Assembly: GCA_002428265.1 (NCBI GenBank) | Contig: DIUR01000008.1 | Location: 75,058-139,057, forward strand | Reading direction: 5' to 3' | Source of the DNA: Bacteriovoracaceae bacterium UBA6153 | GTDB lineage: Bacteria; Bdellovibrionota; Bacteriovoracia; Bacteriovoracales; Bacteriovoracaceae | Length of the DNA: 64,000 bases | Shown: positions 51,528-61,221 of the stretch, piece by piece | Layout: each line of letters opens with the position of its first letter | Numbering within the stretch: position 1 is the first letter of the stretch | The notes under the pieces: generated by a model | Database searches by the model: none | What the model was told of the DNA's origin: nothing | Seen by the model: the letters and a program-made list of their open reading frames with translations, nothing else | Translations under genes and position numbers: made by a program

Positions 51528-54500
51528 TCAGTTAAAGCGTAATGGCGGCTTTACGGATTTAATTTTAAGAGCAGGGATGAGGTCATCAATCATGTTATTT
51601 AGTTGATCAAAATTTTCTACTAATAACTTTTTAGAAGCGATCATGAAATAGGTTTCTTTAGTATCCTTTGATGTTTTTCCAAGGTACTTAACTAGATTGG
51701 CCACTTCATCAAAATGATAGTTAGCAATACAGTTTGAGTCACTGTTCATGCACAGCGAGCTCTTAGATGTGAAATTCAAATAATCTCTCACTGGGGAAAA
51801 ATCCAGCTTCTGCGCATCTGCAATCCTCATTATATTTTGCCCTAGCGCCTTAAACCAGCTGCCATTGTTGTCATGAAGATTGTTTAGATATTTATAGTCC
51901 TCATGAATCAAAAAATATGTTGATGTTACAAAATTAGAATTTTGTAAAAATGCCGTTAAAAGGTCCATACCCTTAACGGTTGTACTATTAAAAGTAGCGA
52001 TACGAGGATCCTGTAAGTCCTCAAATAATGCTTTTTGAAAAACAACAAAGACATCGTTGAGTGCTAGATAAGCAATGTTTTTTTGAGGATCATTACTAGA
52101 ACCAAGCATATCTGTTAAAAAGATCAGAGCATTGTTAAGAGGTTCAAAAGCATCGATGAGTTTCATTTCTTTAGGGAAGAAATTTTTTAGAGTTGGATAA
52201 TAATCAATAATTTTCTCCAAGGCCAAAAATACCTGAAGAAGATTATTATCTTTGAAGCGCTCATTAATCTCACTCGCTCCATTGACTCCAAAAACAACAT
52301 CAGCTGGGCCTAGATAAGAGCCCATCAGAAGAAGTCTTGCCACTGTCTCTTCTACTAATCTTGTTTGGTTATAATCTAATGAAGCAATCCAATCAATTGT
52401 GTTATCAAGAGCATTTTGTTTTTCACCTTGGGCCACAACTTGTAACTTTTTTAATAATCTTTCAGCAGAAGGAGTTGCTTCTTTTAATTCAAATCCATAT
52501 AAAAGCGATTTATCCACTCTGTTGAACTCTTTGCTGTTGATAAATTTATCGAACTCTTCTCTTGTTCGACCAACTCGGTCTCTAATAACTCTAGCTGTAT
52601 TTGACCACATGGTCATAACAGTCATGTCACCGAGAACTTTTCCATTATGTTTTAAAAGTACTTCGTCTTTTAAAGGAAGAAGCTGAACTTCCTGAGCTTC
52701 TTTAGCAGAACTTTGGACTAGTGTTTGTTCAAACGTTTTTAAGAAATTTCCATAATTAAGTCTCTTATCCAGACCTCTTCCATTGTTAATATCAATAAGT
52801 GAATCAAATGTTTCAAGAGCATTCTTGGCCATTCTTAAATCATCGTCACTCATTGGTTTAGCACAACGAATACCTGGAATTTTTAAACATTTCTGTAATA
52901 ATTTTTTCCTGCTAATTGCTTCATCACTATAATCATTTGTATGAGTAATGGCATTTAAGAAAGCAACACCGAGGTAATTGTTATCAAAACGAACATCTCT
53001 AATAACAACTTCAATTCTTTCAAGTGTTGTTAAAGCTTCTGTAGATGATCTACCTTTCTCATTTACGTAGTAAGTTTTTGTTCTGTTGATATCGAAATTT
53101 TTATCACTTGCATCGTATAAATATTTAAGCGTCTCTTTTAGTGTTAAACGATACTTTTCAGTCTTATTACTTCCTAAAGGAATATCCAGTCCCTCACCAG
53201 GCTTAACAGATTTCAGCAGTAATGCGATTGGTGATCCCTGAGGCTTTTCCCAGACATTTGCTAAAGACTTTACAATATTATTTGTATGCTTTTTAACAAC
53301 TTCTGCACTTGGACAAGGATTTGGGCTTACGAACTGATTAACAACTTTTTCACAGGCCTGATTTGGATCATAAACAGGTCTGCTCTTTCTGTTGCCTTTA
53401 CCACTTTTCAACCACTCATTATATTTAATTGAAACACCAGCAAGATTCTTTGCAACCTGATTAGCATGTGAAAAATTCTCTTCTCTAGTAAATGACTTGA
53501 TCATTGCATTACGATGAATCAGATTTTCTTGAGGAGAAACATTAAACCAACTAGCTAGCCATGCTAAATTTTTATCAACAAGCACACCTGCGTTTTTATC
53601 TGTTAAATGGTATTTCGCTGAACTTGTAAGATACCTAATTCCATTTTTAGTAGGAACAGTAGAATCAACATCTCCAAGAAGTGAGTCTAAAATCTTTGCA
53701 GTACCCAGAGTTGTGTTGAGCATGTAGGGACTCAAAATCCCTCTTTCACTTAAGAGGCTATTATCTCCATTAATTCCTGGATTAAATTCTTTGTAAGTTT
53801 CTTCAATGGTATTCATCCACCCAAAGGCCCTGAAAGCAATATTGGCTTCAGTTACTTTTGAACACACTTCTGGAAGTCTTTTTACCAGCTCATAAAAGCC
53901 ATTTTCGATATCAGCAAATTGCTTCATGCACTCAATAACTGGTCGCGCATCATAATCAGACTCTTTGCCTTCATTATAAGTTACGCTGAATTGATATTTT
54001 TCCCCACGAGAAAGGGTGACGTAATTGTCAGATCGCAAGTAATTTAGATCTTCTGCTGCGAGAGCATTGATGTTATTACCATTAGAAATAACTTCTAATA
54101 CTTTTAAAATTTGGTCTCTTCCGAAAAACTTTTTAAAATCAAGAAGGGTTTCCTTACCGGCAAGCTGATAGAAAAAATCCTGAAGAGAGAGATAAGACAT
54201 TTCATCTTTTTCAGCTGTCCCCATCCACGTTTCTTTAAACAAAGGTTGAACTTCTCTTAAATCATCCAAAAATTTTGCATAAAAATCAAAAAGCAGCACA
54301 TATTGAGTGTCACCTTCAAAATGTCTATCTACAAAATTGAAAACAAAGTTTTTCTCTGTAGAGTTAAAGAAATTCCAGAAGTCTGCAATCCCTTTAAACT
54401 TAGAGTCATTTTCTTCAAGCAGGAAATCTTTTAAGACTTCACCCAGGTTAACGTAAGCCTCTGGTGGAAGATTTTGAATGACGTCAAAGATCACTGGATA

Positions 54501-55823
54501 AAAATCTCTGGTTCTCTTGATGATATTTTCATTCAATACATTTGCATTAGAGAAAATATCACTCGCAATCATATCGAATAAATACAAATTCTCTGCAAAT
54601 GTTTTATCGATATCGCCATTTGCAGTTGTGTGTTTTACAATAAATTTTACAAGATCATAAAACTTTCTTTCTCCAAGGAAGTCTGCAATGTTGCTCATCA
54701 TCTTGATAAAGTTAACACTATATTTATTCGACTCTAACTCACGACAAATCTCTGTCGACATTTTCATACCAACAATATCTGCTGCTGTCGTATCATAGAA
54801 CGTTTTATAATCCTTAGTTCTTATAGTTGTTACATAGTTACCAAGGTGAGATTTGAAATCAAATTCAATGAGCTCGTTAGCATCCATTGTGCTCTTCAGT
54901 GAACAATTAAATCCTTCATCATAAGCCGATTTTAATCCTTTAATTTCTCCAACAAACGCTGGATTCACTAAAATAGGATACTCAACCAGGTCTCTGAATT
55001 TTGTTCTGCTCATCTTCTGGTCATGAATCCATGAATAAATCCAAGGCGCACTTCCATCAGCATTGCCGGTTAACAATAGAGTTGATAAAAAATCGCGATC
55101 ATCCTTACTAAGTCCCTTTTGTGCTTTTTTTGCAAGAGCATCAACTAACTTAAGGCGGAACTCAATATAGAATGGATCATCCTTAAATTTATTAATTTCT
55201 TGTCTTAGCTTTTCTTGATTTGGACCAATTGAAACATTAAGGGCCTTGATAAAGTCAGAGCCTCTTTCAATTGTTTTAGGATTTGTATCGACGATTTTGA
55301 TAATGTTTAATAGTGATTTTTTAGATGGAATATTAGGATTTCTGATATTGCATGAATCTTCATAAGGATTTTCAACACAAGCAAACATGGCCTTCACTGA
55401 ATCGAAAAAATTAGTTTCGTTAAGTGCGACCAGAACACGGCTTAAGTCATCAAGCCCATCCTTAGCATCAAGATCCTTAATGTTTTTAAAAACTTTATCT
55501 CTTCTTGCAAGATTTTCAACAAACTCTTTATCAATCGGGGCCATAAAATGGTTCCACGAAGAGCTCTGAATTCTTTTGATTGCCTGAAACATCTTAGGAA
55601 ATTCTTCATTCCATTTTGTACAAACAAATAAAGAAAGAACATTGTGATAAAGGAGAACCCCTTTATTAAAATTAGTCTGAGTACAGGCCTCAAGTCTTGT
55701 CATTTCGGCCTGAGTTCTTATCTCTCCATTATCAATATTAGGCGCTTCTTGCTTTGAGCAAGAAACAAACAGCATGATGAGTGCCGCTAGTAAAATTTGA
55801 ATCCTTTTAAAACTAATTTTCAA
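51528..55823 (-). CDS. Very large lipoprotein of unknown function
   Basis: I do not recognise this 1431-residue protein. A lipoprotein signal peptide is clear: a hydrophobic run then LFVSC with Cys22, followed by SKQEAP, so outer-membrane sorting is likely. The rest is long, mostly helical, rich in Asn, Lys, Asp and Phe/Leu, with no repeat, transmembrane segment or enzymatic motif that I can see; cysteines are scattered in the periplasmic part and could form disulfides (for example CVENPYEDSC and CLKIPGIRC). Codon use looks like its neighbours. It is 16 bases downstream of the LolA-like gene and is probably co-transcribed with it. Such giant lipoproteins are plausible surface or periplasmic scaffold factors, but I infer no activity. 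Confidence 0.82.
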   Translation of the reverse strand: MKISFKRIQILLAALIMLFVSCSKQEAPNIDNGEIRTQAEMTRLEACTQTNFNKGVLLYHNVLSLFVCTKWNEEFPKMFQAIKRIQSSSWNHFMAPIDKEFVENLARRDKVFKNIKDLDAKDGLDDLSRVLVALNETNFFDSVKAMFACVENPYEDSCNIRNPNIPSKKSLLNIIKIVDTNPKTIERGSDFIKALNVSIGPNQEKLRQEINKFKDDPFYIEFRLKLVDALAKKAQKGLSKDDRDFLSTLLLTGNADGSAPWIYSWIHDQKMSRTKFRDLVEYPILVNPAFVGEIKGLKSAYDEGFNCSLKSTMDANELIEFDFKSHLGNYVTTIRTKDYKTFYDTTAADIVGMKMSTEICRELESNKYSVNFIKMMSNIADFLGERKFYDLVKFIVKHTTANGDIDKTFAENLYLFDMIASDIFSNANVLNENIIKRTRDFYPVIFDVIQNLPPEAYVNLGEVLKDFLLEENDSKFKGIADFWNFFNSTEKNFVFNFVDRHFEGDTQYVLLFDFYAKFLDDLREVQPLFKETWMGTAEKDEMSYLSLQDFFYQLAGKETLLDFKKFFGRDQILKVLEVISNGNNINALAAEDLNYLRSDNYVTLSRGEKYQFSVTYNEGKESDYDARPVIECMKQFADIENGFYELVKRLPEVCSKVTEANIAFRAFGWMNTIEETYKEFNPGINGDNSLLSERGILSPYMLNTTLGTAKILDSLLGDVDSTVPTKNGIRYLTSSAKYHLTDKNAGVLVDKNLAWLASWFNVSPQENLIHRNAMIKSFTREENFSHANQVAKNLAGVSIKYNEWLKSGKGNRKSRPVYDPNQACEKVVNQFVSPNPCPSAEVVKKHTNNIVKSLANVWEKPQGSPIALLLKSVKPGEGLDIPLGSNKTEKYRLTLKETLKYLYDASDKNFDINRTKTYYVNEKGRSSTEALTTLERIEVVIRDVRFDNNYLGVAFLNAITHTNDYSDEAISRKKLLQKCLKIPGIRCAKPMSDDDLRMAKNALETFDSLIDINNGRGLDKRLNYGNFLKTFEQTLVQSSAKEAQEVQLLPLKDEVLLKHNGKVLGDMTVMTMWSNTARVIRDRVGRTREEFDKFINSKEFNRVDKSLLYGFELKEATPSAERLLKKLQVVAQGEKQNALDNTIDWIASLDYNQTRLVEETVARLLLMGSYLGPADVVFGVNGASEINERFKDNNLLQVFLALEKIIDYYPTLKNFFPKEMKLIDAFEPLNNALIFLTDMLGSSNDPQKNIAYLALNDVFVVFQKALFEDLQDPRIATFNSTTVKGMDLLTAFLQNSNFVTSTYFLIHEDYKYLNNLHDNNGSWFKALGQNIMRIADAQKLDFSPVRDYLNFTSKSSLCMNSDSNCIANYHFDEVANLVKYLGKTSKDTKETYFMIASKKLLVENFDQLNNMIDDLIPALKIKSVKPPLRFN

Positions 55824-55839
55824 TTTTTCCTTTCAGAAG

Positions 55840-56673
55840 TTACCTTCTCAGGCCTTCCATCATGAAACGTTTTGCTTTTCCTGTATTCACTTCATATTTT
55901 GTGAACTTAATAACTGTCCCTGACTCATTCTTAAATTTTTTCTCTTTTTCTTTTTCAGTTGGAGGAATAACTCCTTCACTAACGTTTTTCACAGTGATTT
56001 TAGCAGGGAAGCCAATTCCGGCCACTGTTACATAATCAACAGAGTTCGTCACAGTTAAGCTAGAAGTTCCCTGCTTAGTGACCGCAACAACTTTATCAAT
56101 AACAAGCTTATTGTTGCTCCATGATTTTGGCGATTGGAAAAACTCAGTTTTAACTGAAGACATTCCGCCTTTCGTTTCAACTGTTTTTAATAATCCTGCT
56201 TTATCAAAAATGACATTCACTTCCTGCACGGCAAGTGTGTATGTATCATCGATTGCTTTAATCAATTTACCGTCAGCAATTGGCTCTGCCTTAAGGTTAT
56301 AGGCCTTAAATTTATCAGAGAATTTTTCTGGAATAATGAACTCTAACTTACCCTTAATAAGAGTTGAAAGATCATCTCTTACTTCCTGGAAGCCTTTAGG
56401 AATACCCATAACTTCTATTTTATACTGGGCAGGTGACAACCAATAAATTTTAAAATAGACATCAGTTAATTTTCCAAAAGTCTGAGTCTTGTTTAAAACT
56501 TCTGTAAGATTATCAACTCTTGCCTCAAACACCAGGTCAGTTAAGCCTGTTTTTTGTGGATCGTAGCTTTTGATTTCATACTGTTCAATTTCTTCAATTT
56601 TTGTTTGAGACCATGCTGCGGCTGGAACCATCATGATGGCAAAAGTGGCAGTTAATAGTAGAAAATTTTTCAT
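55840..56673 (-). CDS. Exported protein, possibly LolA-like beta fold
   Basis: A 277-residue protein with a signal peptide (FLLLTATFAIMMVPAAAWSQ). The mature part is a run of beta strands (DLVFEARVDNLTEVL, DVYFKIYWLSPAQYKIEVMG, YTLAVQEVNVIFDKAGLL, KWSNN-like loop, VTVAGIGFPAKITVKNVSE) that reminds me of the half-barrel of LolA/LolB-type proteins; the resemblance is only by eye. It precedes the giant lipoprotein gene by 16 bases, so it could be its chaperone or partner. A basic tail (KAKRFMMEGLRR) ends it. Confidence 0.7.
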   Translation of the reverse strand: MKNFLLLTATFAIMMVPAAAWSQTKIEEIEQYEIKSYDPQKTGLTDLVFEARVDNLTEVLNKTQTFGKLTDVYFKIYWLSPAQYKIEVMGIPKGFQEVRDDLSTLIKGKLEFIIPEKFSDKFKAYNLKAEPIADGKLIKAIDDTYTLAVQEVNVIFDKAGLLKTVETKGGMSSVKTEFFQSPKSWSNNKLVIDKVVAVTKQGTSSLTVTNSVDYVTVAGIGFPAKITVKNVSEGVIPPTEKEKEKKFKNESGTVIKFTKYEVNTGKAKRFMMEGLRR

Positions 56674-56699
56674 GCGTTTAAACCCCTAAATATATATCT

Positions 56700-56728
56700 A
56701 TTCTATAGAGAGCAGCGCCTACCTGCAA
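56700..56728 (-). promoter_or_regulatory. Possible promoter of the LolA-like/giant lipoprotein operon
   Basis: On the minus strand TTGCAG (56723-56728) and TAGAAT (56700-56705) are 17 bases apart, about 27 bases before the start at 56673, immediately after the rqcH-like stop. Confidence 0.4.
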
Positions 56729-58051
56729 TCATGGTAAACTAACGGTAATTATTTCTGTCCATGCTATATAATTGCACCTTAAATAGCGTGGCTTTTTTAT
56801 CAAAACCTTACCTTGAGATCCTTTTAAACCCTTTACGTTCTTTAGTTGACTGTAAATTACGGGTATTGCACCGATTTCAAGTTTGGAGTAATCGCGTATC
56901 ATCGAAGCTATGGCCGACAAATCCTCTCCAGTAAGTTGTGAAATATCATCCGTTTTTAGCAAGCAATGTGATCCCGGATAATTTTCAATATGAAACCAGT
57001 AATGATCTTTAGCCCCTTGAGATCTTAACCAATCATTACTTTCAGCATCAAGAGCAATAGAACCAGAAATATTTTTTAACTTAAAATCTTTAATATTATA
57101 TTCATTACTGCTTTTAGCTTTATTTGAAGAAGAGCCTGTCTGCCATAAAGGCGCAATCGCTTTTTCTTTAGTCACTTCAAATTCAAATTCACCAACTTTT
57201 ACTTTTGATAATTCAAGATCTGTTTCTTCCAACCTCGATTTCAAAATAACTTCAGCTTTTTTTAGTTTCTTAATTTTTCCGAAAACCAAATCTCTTTTTT
57301 GCCATTGATTTAAATGAGAGGCAAATTTTATTTTATGCCCATGAAGCACTGATTGATGATCATCTAATTCTACGCTTTCTTCGCTTAGCATGTCTTCTTC
57401 GATCATGTGCCATTTTTTAACATCTTCTAAATCATTTGTAATATTTGTTAACTTTTTTGATAAAAATTTTTCTTTCTTTTTTTGAACTGGCTTACCACTT
57501 ATTTTTTTAAACTCATCCTCAAAGTAATTTTCTAATTTCCAATTAGTCGTTTTAGATTGATCGGGAAGACTCTTGTCTCCCATAAATTCATCAACCAATG
57601 TAGCAATAGGTTTCCCTAAAGTCGTCTGCCCATTCCAGCTGGTATAAACCTCATCTTTACATTCTTTGATAAAATAAAGCTGTCTATCTTTGTAACCGAA
57701 AGAAAATGAATTATCTGTATGCTCATTTTTGAAATGAAACAGTATAAGAAAATGCTTATCATCAACTTCCATTTTTCCGAGTCTTGCACCTACCAAGTAT
57801 TTTCTAACATAATCAAGTAAACGATCTTGGATTCTTAAGTAAGAAGGAGGAAACTTGTTGGAAATAAATACGCCTTCATACTGATTTCCGCGACCTATAT
57901 ATAAAACAACGTTTTGCCCTGGAAATCTTAAACCAAGAACCAAAAAATGAGGCGTCGTATAGGCCTTTTGAATTGGATAAAATTCATTTTTTGAGAAGAG
58001 AGTGTTATATTCTTCTGAAATTGTTAATAATTGTTGGTGAGTTTGTATCAT
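56729..58051 (-). CDS. NFACT-family protein, RqcH-like ribosome quality control factor
   Basis: RqcH/Rqc2 binds 50S subunits with stuck nascent chains and adds alanine tails. I start at ATG 58051, which puts 26 residues before the IQKAYTT segment, as in the family (IQKIYQP); a GTG at 58144 in the same frame is less likely. The 440-residue product has the NFACT-N domain (FLVLGLRFPGQNVVLYIGRG), a coiled-coil middle (residues about 225-290) and the NFACT-R domain (KDHYWFHIENYPGSHCLLK and VIYSQLKNVKGLKGSQGKV). The conserved DR pair of RqcH that binds tRNA seems to be DK here (VDDKHF). It is shorter than Bacillus RqcH (about 570). It is divergent from mutS2 with overlapping start codons. Confidence 0.85.
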   Translation of the reverse strand: MIQTHQQLLTISEEYNTLFSKNEFYPIQKAYTTPHFLVLGLRFPGQNVVLYIGRGNQYEGVFISNKFPPSYLRIQDRLLDYVRKYLVGARLGKMEVDDKHFLILFHFKNEHTDNSFSFGYKDRQLYFIKECKDEVYTSWNGQTTLGKPIATLVDEFMGDKSLPDQSKTTNWKLENYFEDEFKKISGKPVQKKKEKFLSKKLTNITNDLEDVKKWHMIEEDMLSEESVELDDHQSVLHGHKIKFASHLNQWQKRDLVFGKIKKLKKAEVILKSRLEETDLELSKVKVGEFEFEVTKEKAIAPLWQTGSSSNKAKSSNEYNIKDFKLKNISGSIALDAESNDWLRSQGAKDHYWFHIENYPGSHCLLKTDDISQLTGEDLSAIASMIRDYSKLEIGAIPVIYSQLKNVKGLKGSQGKVLIKKPRYLRCNYIAWTEIITVSLP

Positions 58052-60422
58052 GGCCCTTAATCTTCTAAATGGTAATTCCGAAGCACTCGAGCTCCTCGAT
58101 TGGTCAATGTTGATTTCTGATATTTCAAGTCTATCACATTTCACACTGACAAAAGTAAAATTTCAAGAAGCCCCATCAGCACGCGCTATTGATATTATCC
58201 AACACGATTTAAATCTTCTGGAAAATTATCTCACAAATTACGATGATTATAGTCTGGCTTTCAATTCAAAACTAAGAATGCTTCCAGTAGAGGCCGACTC
58301 TTTTAAATTAATCAAAGATATCTCAAAAGGAAAATTTTTTGAAGCAACAGAGCTTCATTTTTTAGCTCAAATTGCTGAATGTTATCACGAGTGCTTTAAT
58401 CAATTTAAAGCTCTAGAGTTCCAGCAGGATTACTCATTAGAAAACGATAAAATTAATAAGATAAAAAGAAATTTTATTAATCCATTAAGAGATTTTGTCG
58501 ACCACAGTGGAAATGTCTCTTATGAACGTCATCCAGTGTTAAAAAGACTTTACGCTGAAGTATTGGCCCTTGAAAATGACCTAAGAATCACGATTCAAAA
58601 GACTGCCAGAACTGAGTTGTATTCAACAAAGCTGCAGATGGACAATTACGACATCATTAACGATAGATATGTTCTTGCTGTTCGATCTGATTCTTACAAT
58701 TCTGACTTAGGCCCGATTGTTTCACGCTCGCAAAGTGGTATGACTCTTTTTGTTGAGCCTTATGATGTCAGAGAAAAGGGTAATAAAAGGATTCATCTTC
58801 TTTCTGAAATTGAATCTACTATTTTAAAACTTACTATTGAATTAAGTAAGGTTATTCATTCTTATACTCACGAGTTCAGCTTAATGAGTGAATGGTCACT
58901 TGAACTCGACTGGCTGAATACCAAGGCCACTTACACTCAAAAATTGGGTCTATCTAAGCCAGTCTTAAACCAAAAATTTTATTTTGAATTTAATGGCATT
59001 TATCATCCACTTTTAAATAATCCAGTTAAAAATAATATCGAATTGGATTCTGCTCATAAAGGTCTGATTATTTCAGGACCTAATACTGGTGGTAAGACTG
59101 TAGCCCTCAAGTCGCTGACACTTTCAATCCTGATGACTCATATGGGGCTATATGTTCCAGCGATTCATGCTGATATTCATCCTATAGAAGAATTATTTTA
59201 CTTCAGTCATGACCATCAAAATCTTTCTGAAGGATTGAGCTCATTTGCTTCTGAATCAAAATATTATCTGGAACTTCTGAAGTCACTTGGGCCATTAAAT
59301 TTAATCATTATTGATGAGATTTTTAACTCAACTTCATCTGAAGAAGCTTCGGCCCTAGCGATTGCATTTTTAGATGAGATTCACCACAGATCTAATTCTA
59401 AAGTTGTACTTTCTACCCACCATCAGGTGCTTAAAACTTTTATGCACTCAAGGGGAGATTATGTATCTGCTCACGTAGGTTATGACTTTGATCTTAACAG
59501 GCCTACTTATAAACTTATTCTGGGAGAGCCAGGAAGTTCACTCGCATTTAAAATTTTCGACAATTTATCGGAAAGATTCGGATTAAAAAATGAAATCAGT
59601 GAAAAAGCAAAAGAGTTGTTAGATAAAAAGCAAATGACTTACGAAACTCTCCTTCAAGAGCTATCTCAAAAGAAAATTGATCTCGATAAATTATTAACTC
59701 ATAACAGATCTTTGAACATTGAACTTAGGAACCAAAAATCTTCAATGGAAGGAACTTTGTTTCTAGAAAGGGAGAAGATTCTTAACGAGTACAACAAAAA
59801 AATTAAAACTCTTTTTGATCAGGCCGAAAATCTTCTCGCAGAAGTTAAAAGCGGAAAGACGGCTAACCGTCGCACTCTAAACAATGAAATGGCAGGCATT
59901 CAATCTGCACTTATCAAAGAGAAACCTGAGAGAAAAAATAAAGAAGATGTTGAGCAAATTTATGCTCATATGAACCGTATTCACATTGAAGACATTCAGG
60001 CAGGAATGACTGTTTTTTCAATTGTCATAAGAAAGAACGTAAAAGTTCAAAACGTTAATCTTAGAAAAAAAGAAGTTCAAATCCAGCACGGAGCTCTTTC
60101 GGTTTGGGTTTCTACTGAAACTCTCCGTTATGCATCTGGATCAAAACCAAACACACCAAGAATCAGCATCAATATTCAGAAAACTGTTCGCGGAGATATC
60201 GAAATTGACTGCCGTGGAATGAGACTTGAAGAGTTTCAAAAGGTAAGTGAAGACGCCATTGATGAAGTTTTAACAGGAGAAATCCCATTCGTTACAATTA
60301 TTCATGGGCATGGTGATGGTGTACTTAAAAACTGGCTAAGATCTTATCTTAAAAAAGAGCACCATGACCTTCGATGGGAAAACATCGAAGGAAATGATGG
60401 TTGTACGAAAATTTTTAGTTAA
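58050..60422 (+). CDS. mutS2: Endonuclease/ribosome-rescue ATPase MutS2
   Basis: MutS paralogue without mismatch-recognition domain; in Bacillus it recognises collided ribosomes and splits them. The 790-residue product has the MutS core and clamp regions, Walker A GPNTGGKTVALKSL near residue 347, Walker B LIIIDEIFNSTSSEE near 421, H-loop LSTHHQVL, a long coiled coil, and a C-terminal Smr domain with IDCRGMRLEEFQ near 717 and IIHGHGDGVLKNWL near 750. ATG 58050 has GGTGAG 8 bases upstream. It shares two bases of its start codon with the opposite-strand rqcH-like start, and its end overlaps the lepB end by 8 bases. Confidence 0.96.
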   Translation: MALNLLNGNSEALELLDWSMLISDISSLSHFTLTKVKFQEAPSARAIDIIQHDLNLLENYLTNYDDYSLAFNSKLRMLPVEADSFKLIKDISKGKFFEATELHFLAQIAECYHECFNQFKALEFQQDYSLENDKINKIKRNFINPLRDFVDHSGNVSYERHPVLKRLYAEVLALENDLRITIQKTARTELYSTKLQMDNYDIINDRYVLAVRSDSYNSDLGPIVSRSQSGMTLFVEPYDVREKGNKRIHLLSEIESTILKLTIELSKVIHSYTHEFSLMSEWSLELDWLNTKATYTQKLGLSKPVLNQKFYFEFNGIYHPLLNNPVKNNIELDSAHKGLIISGPNTGGKTVALKSLTLSILMTHMGLYVPAIHADIHPIEELFYFSHDHQNLSEGLSSFASESKYYLELLKSLGPLNLIIIDEIFNSTSSEEASALAIAFLDEIHHRSNSKVVLSTHHQVLKTFMHSRGDYVSAHVGYDFDLNRPTYKLILGEPGSSLAFKIFDNLSERFGLKNEISEKAKELLDKKQMTYETLLQELSQKKIDLDKLLTHNRSLNIELRNQKSSMEGTLFLEREKILNEYNKKIKTLFDQAENLLAEVKSGKTANRRTLNNEMAGIQSALIKEKPERKNKEDVEQIYAHMNRIHIEDIQAGMTVFSIVIRKNVKVQNVNLRKKEVQIQHGALSVWVSTETLRYASGSKPNTPRISINIQKTVRGDIEIDCRGMRLEEFQKVSEDAIDEVLTGEIPFVTIIHGHGDGVLKNWLRSYLKKEHHDLRWENIEGNDGCTKIFS

Positions 60423-61221
60423 TTGGTGTGCCAATTCTCCAAGGACGGAACTTGGCCGGATTTTCACCGAAAGGGAAGATCAGAGAGAACCAAACAAACA
60501 TTGCGCGTCCTTTGATTTGCTCATGCTTAACAAATCCCCAGTAACGAGCATCGTATGAGAAATCGCGATTGTCACCCATTACGAAATAGCTATCAGCTGG
60601 AACTGTGATTTTATCAAAATCTACTTTGTAATAATTGTCATTATCTTGTTGGATAACGTGCTCTACATCGCCAGTTTTAACTTTATAAAACTTAAGATTA
60701 TAACCTTTAAACTTATCATCCATGTCATCCATGATGGCCTTGCCATCAAACTCTTTTGGCTCAAGAGCTTTATCGTTAACATAAACAACTTTATTTCTGA
60801 TTTCCAGCGTATCTCCCGGAAGACCGACTACACGCTTGATGTAGTTAACTGATAAATCTTTTGGGTATTTGAAAACAATGACGTCACCTCTTTTAGGCCC
60901 GTCTCTTTTGATAATATAAATTGGATCAAAACTCTTATCTCCCAGAACAATGTCCGTGAAAGGAACTTTAAGACCGTATGAGAATTTATTTACCAGAATA
61001 AAATCGCCAATCATCAGCGTAGGAATCATTGATCCTGAAGGGATTCTAAATGGCTCAAAAAGAACTGATCGGAATGTAAAGACGGCTATAATGATAAGAA
61101 CAATTGATTTCGCTTCTTTAATCAGCTTTCTCTTCTTATTTGTATCTTCTTCTACACTTTTCATAAGATCAGCGTGAGGATCTAGTTGATCACTAGATGG
61201 TGGTGTTTGATTTTCGTTCAT
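60415..61221 (-). CDS. lepB: Signal peptidase I
   Basis: Inner-membrane serine protease that removes Sec and Tat signal peptides. The 268-residue product has a basic cytoplasmic lead, one membrane helix (SIVLIIIAVFTFRSVLF), catalytic Ser64 in PSGSMIPTL and catalytic Lys129 in NYIKRVVGLPGD, and box E VMGDNRDFSYDARYWGFV with the conserved GDNR-S-D pattern. All key residues are intact. It is last in a four-gene operon after the transpeptidase gene, which it overlaps by 29 bases, and it converges on mutS2 with an 8-base overlap. Confidence 0.97.
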   Translation of the reverse strand: MNENQTPPSSDQLDPHADLMKSVEEDTNKKRKLIKEAKSIVLIIIAVFTFRSVLFEPFRIPSGSMIPTLMIGDFILVNKFSYGLKVPFTDIVLGDKSFDPIYIIKRDGPKRGDVIVFKYPKDLSVNYIKRVVGLPGDTLEIRNKVVYVNDKALEPKEFDGKAIMDDMDDKFKGYNLKFYKVKTGDVEHVIQQDNDNYYKVDFDKITVPADSYFVMGDNRDFSYDARYWGFVKHEQIKGRAMFVWFSLIFPFGENPAKFRPWRIGTPIN

